From contig JAWKKV010000012.1 of assembly GCA_041393015.1 (NCBI GenBank), forward strand, positions 1 through 64,000: a stretch of 64,000 nucleotides of DNA. The letters are read 5' to 3'. Below are positions 33,396-41,998 of this stretch, in pieces. The notes beneath the pieces were generated by a model that saw only the letters and a list, made by a program, of their open reading frames with translations, made no database searches and had not been told where the DNA came from. How positions within the stretch are numbered: the stretch's first letter is position 1; each line of letters opens with the position of its first letter. The position numbers and the translations under genes are program-made. The stretch is from JAGQYH01 sp041393015. Its GTDB lineage: Bacteria > Bacteroidota > Bacteroidia > Chitinophagales > JADIYW01.

Positions 33396-34151
33396 CTACA
33401 TATTCAACACTTGCTTCAAAGTAAACAGCCAATCTGTTTCATCTTGATCTGAATCTAACTTTTGATTATACAGCCATTTTAAATATTGAGGATCTTGTTG
33501 AGCAACGTCTTCAACCATTTGACCAACATATTTTCCAAAGGCAAATTTTCCAATGAAAGCAGGTTGAGTAGATAGTTCAATTAATTTTTGCAGTGTATCG
33601 GATTCTGAATCTAACTTAAAAATTTCTTGCGCCTTTTTGTAGAGTCTATCAAAAACCAACTCTAAAATGATTACATCGCTCTTAGCATCATGTGCGTGAA
33701 TTGGATAATCAATATCCTCATCAATCTTTAAAAAATAACGTAAGTATTGAAGGTTATGTCGTTTAATCACCATTTCAGGATCAAAATGACGGATTAATTT
33801 CAAGGTGTCAATAGCATGTGTTGGCTTAATACCTTCTTTTTCCAACATATCTAAATCAAAAGGAGCATTGTGCGCCACCATGATTGAATTCGGTTGTTCT
33901 AGTAGGTTCTTAATAGTACTATAATCTTCAGAAGACTTAAACAATGGTTTATTGGCAACCATCTTCTCCGTGATATGATGAACCGCCATAGACTCTATAC
34001 TAATAGGAACCGGAGGTTTGTAAACCTTGCTGAACATTTCATCCAAACTTTGTCCATGGTATTTCCATGCTAATTGACATAGTCTATCATCGGTTTCATT
34101 TCCGGTTGTTTCTGTATCTAAAAAAATTAAGTCGGATAACTGCATCTTCAA
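33396..34151 (-). CDS. DnaQ-like 3'-5' exonuclease (DEDDh)
   Basis: 251 residues. The exonuclease motifs are present: IFLDTETTG (ExoI, Asp and Glu), AHNAPFDLDML (ExoII), and HAHDAKSDV (ExoIII, with the general-base His and the last Asp). C-terminal to the nuclease is a domain ending near FGKYVGQMVEDVAQQDPQYL that recurs in Bacteroidota exonucleases and matches the ExoX C-terminal type. Likely roles are DNA repair or RNA trimming. It is convergent with the M23-like gene, one base apart. Confidence 0.85.
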   Translation of the reverse strand: MKMQLSDLIFLDTETTGNETDDRLCQLAWKYHGQSLDEMFSKVYKPPVPISIESMAVHHITEKMVANKPLFKSSEDYSTIKNLLEQPNSIMVAHNAPFDLDMLEKEGIKPTHAIDTLKLIRHFDPEMVIKRHNLQYLRYFLKIDEDIDYPIHAHDAKSDVIILELVFDRLYKKAQEIFKLDSESDTLQKLIELSTQPAFIGKFAFGKYVGQMVEDVAQQDPQYLKWLYNQKLDSDQDETDWLFTLKQVLNM

Positions 34152-34216
34152 AGAAAATTAATTTTTATGAGAAAATGAGGCTTGATTGTATCATGTTCTA
34201 AACATTTTTAATTTTT

Positions 34217-34253
34217 CCCCTCCTTCTAAGCGCAACGAAGAATCAAGGAGGGG
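34217..34253. repeat. Intergenic palindrome (CCCCTCCTT ... AAGGAGGGG)
   Basis: CCCCTCCTT (34217-34225) and AAGGAGGGG (34245-34253) form a perfect 9-bp stem with a 19-base loop, GC-rich against an AT-rich background. No T-run follows, so it is more like a dispersed repeat than a terminator. The remainder of the gap 34152-34448 shows no gene. Confidence 0.5.
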
Positions 34254-34448
34254 ACGACGAAGTCGAGACGGTGTGGTTGAAACATGTTATTTGTAAATCT
34301 TGTCTTGTCATCAAGCATTGTTGTCAATAGTGGCAAATTTTAATTAATTTCAAGAAGGATAGGTGTTTTAGACTCGGCTCTGTCGTTAAAAATTAAAGTT
34401 TAATTCAGCAACCGAGGCAACAAAATCCAAGAATGTACAGTATTAGCT

Positions 34449-36260
34449 ATGAAGGTTGGAAGTAAACAAAAAATGTTAACAGTTAAAAGACACATTCTTT
34501 TTTTATTAGTATTGTCGTTTATCATCAGTTGCCAAACAGATATTGATGAAATGACGATTAATGATATTGTCCCTACACCTGATGTTATCGTTCGAGCAAA
34601 TCTAAGAGGAATTATAACGGATCAAAATAATCATCCTATTCAAGGCGCAGAAGTTAAAGCAGGCAATGATGTTTTGTTGACAGACGAATGGGGATATTTT
34701 TCATTTAAATCGGCTGGATTAGATGCCAATGGTACTTTAATCACCATTAAAAAGGATGGCTATTTCTCAGGAAGTAGATATATAATGCCATCTCTAAAAG
34801 ATAACTACATTCAAGTAAAATTAATTGAAGAAAGAAATGTAGGGAGTTTTAATGCTGCTAATGGCGGCACATTAGATTTAAATGATGGCGCTCAAGTTAT
34901 ATTTCCGGCCGATATTTTTCAATTAGCGAATGGAGACTCTTACGGCGGTATAGTGAATGTATCGGCTTATTGGTTAGATCCAACATTACCAAATATGGGC
35001 GAGCTAATGCCTTCTAATCTGGTAGGTAGAAATTTATCAAATGAAAGTGTGGCACTCGCCAGCTTAGGCATGATGGTAGTGGAGCTATCTTCTAGTTCAG
35101 GTCAAACCCTAAAGATTAAAGAAGGAAATGAAGCAGAGTTGCTTTTTCCAATTCCTATAGAAATGCAAGCAACAGCGCCAGCCATAATGCCGCTTTGGTC
35201 TTTCACAGAGGCACAAAAAATATGGATTCAAGAAGGGCAAGCATCCTTAGAAGGCAATTACTATAGAGCCAAAGTAAGTCATTTCTCATGGTGGAATTGC
35301 GATTGGCCTTATCCGGCAGTGAGTTTTAGCGGTAAAGTAGTAAGTGATAATTTAGGAGTTGCTGATGTTAAAATCAGAATATCTATTGTAGATCGTCCTT
35401 GGAGTTCAACGGTGATGTATTCAAACATTGAAGGTGTATTCTCTACTGAAGTGCCTGCAGCTACTCTTATTCGATTGGAAATCTTAAATGCCTGTAATGA
35501 AATTGTTTTTAGCAATGAAATTGGCCCATATAGCAGTGCAATTGATATTGGAGAAAGTATAATAGATGCTGCTGCACAGCAGATGGTAGATATTCAAGGT
35601 TTGATTGTTAATTGTCAGCAAATGCCAGTAAACAATGGATATGCAATTGTTTATTTTGATGATAAATTTAAAATAGTTGAATTATTGGCAGGTGGACAAT
35701 TGGAAACAAGTGTTATTATGTGCGATACGACTAGTAAAATAAATATAAAAGCTTTTGATACTGGTCAATCTCTGCAAAGCTTTGAAATGGTTTTTGATGT
35801 TGATACCGCTATTAATTTTGGAGAAATAATGGTTTGTCAAGGTATTGAAGAGTATGTCAATTTTATGGTTGATGGTGTTAATTACACAAATTATGGACCT
35901 TTTAGTTTGAAAGCTTATGAAGATACTAGCTTTCAATTTTTTCCATATCCTTACTATACTGTGTTTGAATTTGATGAGAATGCTTTAGGAAATGAGATTT
36001 TAGGAAGCTTTAATTTTTTATCTTACGGTGTCGGATATCATTTTAATACACTTTATACCCGAGATGTAAGTATTGAATTTAGTGATACACTAATTTCTGG
36101 TTTTGGTAACTCCAACACTAAATTTACTACCTGTACTATACATGAATTTGGTACTAGCGTTGGCAATGTAGTAAATATGGAGTTTGAAGGAGAATGGACA
36201 AATTTGAGTGGAGAGTTAAAAAACGTGTCAGGGAACTTAAATATTAAAACGACAGAATAA
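34449..36260 (+). CDS. Surface lipoprotein with carboxypeptidase-like regulatory domain
   Basis: 603 residues with a lipobox (FIISC, lipidated Cys28). Residues 50-120 (LRGIITDQNNHPIQGAEVKAG, then TDEWGYFSFKS) form the beta-sandwich regulatory domain common in Bacteroidota surface proteins. A second, similar strand pattern recurs near residue 295 (VSFSGKVVSDNLGVADVKI). The rest is beta-rich with no catalytic motif. An ATG at 34473 is an alternative start. It is followed after 13 bases by an ECF sigma gene and its beta-barrel partner, making a three-gene envelope unit. Confidence 0.7.
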   Translation: MKVGSKQKMLTVKRHILFLLVLSFIISCQTDIDEMTINDIVPTPDVIVRANLRGIITDQNNHPIQGAEVKAGNDVLLTDEWGYFSFKSAGLDANGTLITIKKDGYFSGSRYIMPSLKDNYIQVKLIEERNVGSFNAANGGTLDLNDGAQVIFPADIFQLANGDSYGGIVNVSAYWLDPTLPNMGELMPSNLVGRNLSNESVALASLGMMVVELSSSSGQTLKIKEGNEAELLFPIPIEMQATAPAIMPLWSFTEAQKIWIQEGQASLEGNYYRAKVSHFSWWNCDWPYPAVSFSGKVVSDNLGVADVKIRISIVDRPWSSTVMYSNIEGVFSTEVPAATLIRLEILNACNEIVFSNEIGPYSSAIDIGESIIDAAAQQMVDIQGLIVNCQQMPVNNGYAIVYFDDKFKIVELLAGGQLETSVIMCDTTSKINIKAFDTGQSLQSFEMVFDVDTAINFGEIMVCQGIEEYVNFMVDGVNYTNYGPFSLKAYEDTSFQFFPYPYYTVFEFDENALGNEILGSFNFLSYGVGYHFNTLYTRDVSIEFSDTLISGFGNSNTKFTTCTIHEFGTSVGNVVNMEFEGEWTNLSGELKNVSGNLNIKTTE

Positions 36261-36273
36261 TCTAAAACAAAAT

Positions 36274-36834
36274 TTGACGCAAGAAGACATCATAAAAGGT
36301 TGCTTAAAAGGCAAGGAGAAGTGTCGGTTTGAACTCGTTCAACGATATAGCTCTAAGCTTCTGGGAATTAGCAGGAGATACGCTAAAGATATGTCTGCTG
36401 CCGAAGATATCTTGCAAGAAGCCTTTATTAAAGCCTTCAAATACATCAAAAAATTCGATGCTGAAAAAGGAAATTTAGATGCATGGTTGGTTCGAATTAC
36501 TATTAATACAGCAATTGATTACAATAAAAAATATGGTGTCAATTACGATCAAGGCGAATATGTTATCAATGAAGGCGCAAAATTGCAAACTGCGCCACAA
36601 GCTATATCCAATCTTAGAGTGGAGGAAATTGTAAAATTGATTTCAACTTTACCAATCGGCTATCAGACCGTTTTTAATCTCTTTGTTATTGAGCAATACA
36701 ATCACGCTGAAATAGCAGAGATGTTGAATATAAAAGAAGCTACGTCAAGGTCGCAGTTGAATAAAGCACGTAAAATGCTACAGAAATTATTGACTATGAA
36801 TGAAAATTACAGATATGAGCAGAGAGCAATTTGA
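36274..36834 (+). CDS. RNA polymerase sigma-70 factor, ECF subfamily (TTG start)
   Basis: 186 residues starting at TTG, since no ATG precedes region 2. Region 2 is about 10-80 (ISRRYAKDMSAAEDILQEAFIKAFKYI, then AWLVRITINTAIDYNKK). Region 4 is about 115-170 (LPIGYQTVFNLFVIEQYNHAEIAEMLNIKEATSRSQLNKAR). It overlaps the next gene by 20 bases from that gene's preferred start. It belongs to the classical ECF type with strong matches, unlike the more divergent pair members at 3.4 and 26.8 kb. Confidence 0.9.
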   Translation: MTQEDIIKGCLKGKEKCRFELVQRYSSKLLGISRRYAKDMSAAEDILQEAFIKAFKYIKKFDAEKGNLDAWLVRITINTAIDYNKKYGVNYDQGEYVINEGAKLQTAPQAISNLRVEEIVKLISTLPIGYQTVFNLFVIEQYNHAEIAEMLNIKEATSRSQLNKARKMLQKLLTMNENYRYEQRAI

Positions 36835-38590
36835 GGAAGAATTAAGGAATAGGATTAAGGATTATTCCCCTGAGGTCAATACTCAGCAACTATGGGATAG
36901 TCTTCAGCAGAAGAAGCCGAAGAACTATTTAGGGATTTTTGCCTTGTTCTTTTTATTGGCTGGGGCAGGAACTGGTATATTCTTTTTGCAGCAAGGAAAA
37001 AATCAGTTCGCAGATGAAACTAATTTGATTGATATTGTGAATCAAGATGATATAAAGATTCAAGATTCAAGACGTAAGACTCAAGACGCAAAACTTAATG
37101 CTGAAAGCTTTCAAGAAGAGAAGCAATTTTCAAACTCAAGCTCAAACTCAAACTCAAGCTCAAGCTCAAATTCAAATTCAAATACAGTTTCAAACTCAAA
37201 TTTAATTTCAAACTCAACTAAAAACGCAAGTTCAAATACAACCGCAAATACAAATTCTAAAATAAATACAAGGAATTCATCAACTAATAATCAGGCAATT
37301 AAATCCACCAATTCAAACTTAGAAAAGATTGCTAGTGGAATAGATAATAATAATAACAAGCCATCTAGTTTTGGTAGTGATAAGGCTACAGCAGATATTG
37401 CAGGTTTAGAGAATAATTTTTCTAAAAGTAAAACTATAGGTAGTACATTGAAAAGTATTGATAATGAATTAATTGAATTGAATTTTATTGATGGTATTGT
37501 TGAAACAGTTGTCAATAATCAAAAGAATGCTGTTGATGCAAATCCTAGTAATACTGAAGCCAACAATCTTATTCGTAATGGTGATCATAGTGTGATAAAT
37601 TCAGAAGATGCTATGCAGTCAACAGGAGAAGAATCTATTACTACTGCCAATTATTCTGAAGAAGAAAGTAACACTTTAGAGCAAAAATCATCCACTGAAA
37701 TTGAGCAATTAAACAATGCTTCAATTGAAACTTTTCATTTAGAAGAAAGAACTGCTGAAGCGAAAATCAGCAACTGGCAAAAAATGGATGGCGAGGTAGA
37801 AAAAAGAAAACCGACTAGCGACAAGGGACAGAAATATAAATCCAATAGAAAAACATTTGAGTTATCTATCGAAGTTTTAGGTGGACCTATGTTTCCGTTT
37901 AAAAGTTTAACGGCTAAATCAGAAGAAGATAAAGCTTATTTAAGTCAAAGACAGTTTACAGAACAAGTGCTTAGAGGATATACAGCGGAGGTGAACACCT
38001 ATGGCGAATTCAAGAAAATGGGCTATTTCAAAGTTGGCGTTTCATATGCCGGTTTCCAAGAGTCTTTTATTTACAAAGGAGAAACTATTCGAGAATACTA
38101 CGATCCTAATGGAATACAAACCGTGGAAATTAATGGTGATGGCGATACTACTTTTGTAATGGATAGTGTATTGGTTACACAAGTGATTGGAAGAAACATC
38201 AATCGCGTTAACGCCTACAGTATGATGGATTTATCAGTGTCCATGGGCTATATTTTAAGCAGATCTAAATGGTCTATCTATGTGGATGGTGGAATAGCTT
38301 ATAATTTGTTGTTTAAAGCAAATGGTCAATTTTTAAATAGAGCCTTAGAACCAATCAATTTTTCTGATGAATTAGTGGATGGCGGTTCGCCATTGAAGAA
38401 AAATTTAGGCGTTGCAGTAGTAGCTAACATGGGCTTTGATTATCAGATCAATCCACATTTAAAGTTTAAGATACAAACAGGATACAAGCGATATTTTTCT
38501 GATTTCTCCACCGTTGAGAATCCGATTAGACAGAAATATAATTTTATCAATTTAGGTTTGGGACTGTCTTATACGTTTAATAACTTTTAA
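36815..38590 (+). CDS. Trans-envelope protein: anti-sigma-like N-terminus, Asn/Ser linker, outer-membrane beta-barrel
   Basis: 591 residues from the ATG at 36815 (an ATG at 36800 is also in frame). The N-terminus MSREQFEEELRNRIKDY is helical and cytoplasmic, with one transmembrane helix near residues 37-58. About 300 residues follow of low-complexity Asn/Ser-rich and acidic linker, including Ser-Asn runs encoded by imperfect CAA/CTC repeats at 37.13-37.21 kb. The last 220 residues read as an eight-strand-like barrel ending LGLGLSYTFNNF with a terminal aromatic. It overlaps the sigma gene by 20 bases. I infer that it joins an anti-sigma anchor to an outer-membrane sensor. Confidence 0.68.
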   Translation: MSREQFEEELRNRIKDYSPEVNTQQLWDSLQQKKPKNYLGIFALFFLLAGAGTGIFFLQQGKNQFADETNLIDIVNQDDIKIQDSRRKTQDAKLNAESFQEEKQFSNSSSNSNSSSSSNSNSNTVSNSNLISNSTKNASSNTTANTNSKINTRNSSTNNQAIKSTNSNLEKIASGIDNNNNKPSSFGSDKATADIAGLENNFSKSKTIGSTLKSIDNELIELNFIDGIVETVVNNQKNAVDANPSNTEANNLIRNGDHSVINSEDAMQSTGEESITTANYSEEESNTLEQKSSTEIEQLNNASIETFHLEERTAEAKISNWQKMDGEVEKRKPTSDKGQKYKSNRKTFELSIEVLGGPMFPFKSLTAKSEEDKAYLSQRQFTEQVLRGYTAEVNTYGEFKKMGYFKVGVSYAGFQESFIYKGETIREYYDPNGIQTVEINGDGDTTFVMDSVLVTQVIGRNINRVNAYSMMDLSVSMGYILSRSKWSIYVDGGIAYNLLFKANGQFLNRALEPINFSDELVDGGSPLKKNLGVAVVANMGFDYQINPHLKFKIQTGYKRYFSDFSTVENPIRQKYNFINLGLGLSYTFNNF

Positions 38591-38598
38591 GAGGTGAT

Positions 38599-38958
38599 CT
38601 ATTTTAACCGATAGATATCTGTTGGATTAACCACAAAAATGGCCGTATTTCCTTTTATTACAATTGGAGCGCGGATGATGTCGGGACGATGGGTAAGGAT
38701 GTTGATCCAGTCATCAATGCCGTAATTGTTTCCTCTCAGATTTTCTTGATAGTATTCATGTGCTTTATTTACCAACTGCTTGGGCTCTAGTTGCAACATA
38801 TCTAAAATTTGACGCCAAATTGTAGGGGTAAAGTGCTCTTTATGATATTCAACCATATTCACCTTCGAGCTAATTGAATTAGCATACGCAATGGCTTTTT
38901 TGGCCACCGACATATTGGGATCATAATAGATCAAAATTTCATTAGGATGTACTTTCAT
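38599..38958 (-). CDS. ArsC/Spx-like thioredoxin-fold protein lacking the active-site cysteine
   Basis: 119 residues, the length of ArsC-family proteins. The first strand and loop read IYYDPNMSVAKKA; in arsenate reductases and Spx this is a Cys-containing loop, and here Met16 occupies the place. The C-terminal half RPDIIRAPIVIKG matches the conserved ArsC RP.I..PI pattern. With no cysteine it cannot reduce arsenate by the known mechanism, so a binding or regulatory role is more likely. Convergent with the beta-barrel gene, eight bases apart. Confidence 0.7.
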   Translation of the reverse strand: MKVHPNEILIYYDPNMSVAKKAIAYANSISSKVNMVEYHKEHFTPTIWRQILDMLQLEPKQLVNKAHEYYQENLRGNNYGIDDWINILTHRPDIIRAPIVIKGNTAIFVVNPTDIYRLK

Positions 38959-39004
38959 AGAAGTAATATAATAAAAAGTTTTAAACTGTTATATTGTTTA
39001 CAAC

Positions 39005-39020
39005 AAGTTTATTTCAATAA
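39005..39020. promoter_or_regulatory. Perfect palindrome in the divergent region before the ABC ATPase
   Basis: GTTTATT (39005-39011), TC, AATAAAC (39014-39020), about 60 bases before the ABC ATPase start and 46 bases from the ArsC-like start. A possible operator for either gene. Confidence 0.3.
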
Positions 39021-39080
39021 ACATTTTATTTATCTTAGTCACTTGTTTTACATTTACAGTAATTAAGCGAGTGGAATTAT

Positions 39081-40865
39081 ATGGATAAATTAATAGAAGT
39101 AAAGAATCTAGTAACGGAATTTAGAACAGAAGATGGTATTGTCACTGCTGTTAATGATGTAAGTTTTAGTATAAATAAAGGAGAAACAATTGGTATTGTA
39201 GGGGAATCAGGATCGGGAAAGTCAGTTACTTCATTGTCTATTATGCGTTTAATTCCAGATCCTCCGGGAAAAATTACCGGCGGTCAAATCTTATTTCACG
39301 ATGATAAAGGTACTGTCGACTTAGTGGCATTACCTGAAAAGAAAATGAGAGAATATCGTGGAAATGATATTGCCATGATTTTTCAAGAGCCAATGACTTC
39401 ATTAAATCCTGTTTTCACTTGTGGAGATCAAGTAATGGAAGCCATTATTTTGCATCAAAAATGTACTAAGGAAGCAGCAGCAGCAAAAACGCTAGATCTT
39501 TTTGAAAAAGTAAAATTACCAACACCTGAAAGGATCTTAAACTCATATCCACATCAACTGTCAGGTGGACAAAAGCAAAGAGTAATGATTGCAATGGCAA
39601 TGTCGTGTAATCCAAAATTATTGATTGCTGATGAGCCAACTACAGCCTTAGACGTTACCGTTCAAAAAACCATCCTTGAGTTGATGTTGGGCTTGAGCAA
39701 GGAAACGGGGATGTCTACCATTTTTATTACGCATGATTTAGGCGTAGTGGCAGAAATTGCCGATAAGGTAATTGTGATGTACAAAGGTAAAATTGTAGAG
39801 CAAGGAAGTGTACTTCAAATATTCAATAATCCACAACATCCATATACAAAAGGTTTGTTAGCTTGTCGACCTCCATTGGGGAAAAGACTTAGCCAATTGC
39901 CGGTAATTGCAGATTTTATGAAAGAAGATGCAAATGGTAATGTGGTAGAATTGGAGTCTGATATGAAGAAACTAATTGATAGTTATATCGTTACTCCTGA
40001 GCAAACAGCGGATCGATTAAAAGGCTTAGAAGCCAAAGAACCAGTTCTAAAAGTAAGAGATTTAAATACTTGGTTTCCAAGTAAAAAGAACATATTTGGT
40101 AAAGCTTTAGATTATACTAAAGCGGTTAATAATGTTTCCTTTGATGTTTATCCAGGTGAGACACTTGGATTGGTTGGAGAGTCCGGCTGTGGGAAAACTA
40201 CTTTGGGTAGAACCATTCTAAAATTAGTGGAGGCAACATCCGGAAGTGTTCACTTTGAAGGGAAGGATCTTTTTAACCTTAGTGATAAGGATATGAAGAA
40301 AACTAGAGAAGATATGCAAATCATCTTCCAAGATCCATATTCCTCATTAAATCCAAGGTTAACTGTTGGTAGTGCCATTATGGAACCTATGCAAGTGCAT
40401 AAAGTTTTAGCCAATGATACGGAGAGAAAGGCCAAAGTAATTGAACTCTTGGAAACGGTAAATTTAAAGGCAGAACACTTTAACAGATATCCTCATGAGT
40501 TTTCTGGTGGACAGCGTCAGAGGATTTGTATTGCTAGGGCATTGGCGTTGAATCCTAAGTTTATCATTTGCGATGAGTCGGTTTCGGCATTAGATGTTTC
40601 CGTTCAGGCGCAGGTGCTTAACTTATTAATCAAATTGCGTAAAGATTTCGATTTTACTTACATCTTCATTTCCCATGATTTATCAGTGGTGAAATTCATG
40701 TCAGATAGAATGGTGGTAATGAATAAAGGTGAGATTGAAGAAATGGGACCTGCAGATGAGATTTACAATAATCCAAAGCGACCATATACTCAAAAATTAA
40801 TTGATGCTATTCCTAAAGGTAGTTTGGAAGATATCAAAGCTAGAGTAGCAGCATTAAACGATTAA
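39081..40865 (+). CDS. Duplicated ABC ATPase of the oligopeptide/dipeptide type (DppD-DppF fusion)
   Basis: 594 residues holding two complete nucleotide-binding domains. The first has Walker A GESGSGKS (about 39-46), signature LSGGQKQR and Walker B LLIADEPTTALD. The second has GESGCGKT, FSGGQRQR and FIICDESVSALD, where the usual DEP is DES, with the catalytic Glu kept. Both contain the C-terminal oligopeptide motif (NNPQHPYTKGL and NNPKRPYTQKL). It should power uptake of di- or oligopeptides. Permease and binding-protein genes are not adjacent, so it is an orphan ATPase gene here. Confidence 0.92.
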   Translation: MDKLIEVKNLVTEFRTEDGIVTAVNDVSFSINKGETIGIVGESGSGKSVTSLSIMRLIPDPPGKITGGQILFHDDKGTVDLVALPEKKMREYRGNDIAMIFQEPMTSLNPVFTCGDQVMEAIILHQKCTKEAAAAKTLDLFEKVKLPTPERILNSYPHQLSGGQKQRVMIAMAMSCNPKLLIADEPTTALDVTVQKTILELMLGLSKETGMSTIFITHDLGVVAEIADKVIVMYKGKIVEQGSVLQIFNNPQHPYTKGLLACRPPLGKRLSQLPVIADFMKEDANGNVVELESDMKKLIDSYIVTPEQTADRLKGLEAKEPVLKVRDLNTWFPSKKNIFGKALDYTKAVNNVSFDVYPGETLGLVGESGCGKTTLGRTILKLVEATSGSVHFEGKDLFNLSDKDMKKTREDMQIIFQDPYSSLNPRLTVGSAIMEPMQVHKVLANDTERKAKVIELLETVNLKAEHFNRYPHEFSGGQRQRICIARALALNPKFIICDESVSALDVSVQAQVLNLLIKLRKDFDFTYIFISHDLSVVKFMSDRMVVMNKGEIEEMGPADEIYNNPKRPYTQKLIDAIPKGSLEDIKARVAALND

Positions 40866-40895
40866 GCTTTTAATCTAAAATTTAAACTATTACAT

Positions 40896-41666
40896 ATGAA
40901 ATTCATTGGATTTTTATTGTGCTTAGTCACATTATTGCTTTCGTCGTGCACCATAGAATTGGCTATGCAAGTCAATAAGGATTATTCCGGTAATATGGCT
41001 TTAAAAGTCGATATGTCGCAAATGTTTGAGATGCTTTCCATGTTTGAGGATAGCATTAGTCAAAAGGAGATTGATAGTATGGTGTTAGATGGCGGCATGG
41101 AGGGATTTCAAGAGGCATTTGAAGAAGAAAGTATTGCTAAATTGAAAGAGAGTGGCATCACCAATTTAACTGCCGGTATGGAAGACGGTAAGTTTATGGT
41201 AATCAGATATGATTATGCAGATATAAATAACGCTTATGATTTCTTCTTTGTGCTAGATACCAACGCAACTGAAGAACAAATCAAAGAATTAAAAGCGGTT
41301 AAATATTTCAAAGCCGATAAAGATAAGTTGACGATCAACTTTAATGATGAGGGTTTAAAAGATGCCATGAAAGGCGGAATGGGCGACGAAATGGATGGTA
41401 TGGAAGGAATGGGAGACATGGATATGTCATTTATGACTAGCATGTTGAATATTAAACAGTCTTATACATTTGAAAGACCTGTTACTCAAGTGATTGATCG
41501 TAATGATTTACCAATTATTACTAAAGGGAATAAAGTTTATTACAGTGTAAATTTGGATGAATATCAAGCCGATTTTGTTGGCAATTCAATTACTGTTGTC
41601 TTTGATGATAACTTAAAAGTTCCTGAATCTTCCACCAAAAAGAAAAAGAAAAAGAAGAAAAAATAG
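40896..41666 (+). CDS. Lipoprotein of unknown function with poly-lysine tail
   Basis: 256 residues. Lipobox LLSSC gives a lipidated Cys18. After it, IELAMQVNKDYSGNMALKVDMS and a later YADINNAYDF segment suggest a secreted beta-rich domain. A Met/Gly/Asp-rich stretch near residues 155-180 (GGMGDEMDGMEGMGDMDM) is unusual. The protein ends in nine lysines encoded by an A-rich tract. No enzyme family recognised. It is 30 bases after the ABC ATPase gene and could be co-transcribed. Confidence 0.65.
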   Translation: MKFIGFLLCLVTLLLSSCTIELAMQVNKDYSGNMALKVDMSQMFEMLSMFEDSISQKEIDSMVLDGGMEGFQEAFEEESIAKLKESGITNLTAGMEDGKFMVIRYDYADINNAYDFFFVLDTNATEEQIKELKAVKYFKADKDKLTINFNDEGLKDAMKGGMGDEMDGMEGMGDMDMSFMTSMLNIKQSYTFERPVTQVIDRNDLPIITKGNKVYYSVNLDEYQADFVGNSITVVFDDNLKVPESSTKKKKKKKKK

Positions 41667-41998
41667 CTACAAAAGTTCTTAAATCTTTAGTGGATACCTT
41701 GATTTATGGAGAATATTCTTAGAAGTAGCCTTAACTGTCGGCTTAGTAGTAGATCTCATTAACTTTATTTTCAAGATATTCCTTCTTTTCGAAATATATA
41801 GTGCAAACACACACATCTTTACATTAATTACTGAGAATGGTACAATTAGTCATCACCTGAATAAAATATTTAATTTATCCATTTCCCTAATATTCAAGTC
41901 TTTAGTTACCAATTATCTATAACTATGTTTAAATTTTCGTTTACAATCTATTCAAAAACAAGTATATAAAAGACTATTTTTATTGAAAATTACTTGAT
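41667..41998. other. 332-base non-coding gap, nothing recognised
   Basis: AT-rich sequence without an ORF of interest, terminator hairpin or consensus -7 box. It presumably carries the promoter of the C1 peptidase gene, but I cannot place it. Confidence 0.5.

Noticed and set aside
37130..37260. Repetitive CTCAAA/CTCAAG tract as a CRISPR-like array
   Set aside because: Units are six bases, in frame, and encode a Ser/Asn linker; there are no spacers and no cas genes.
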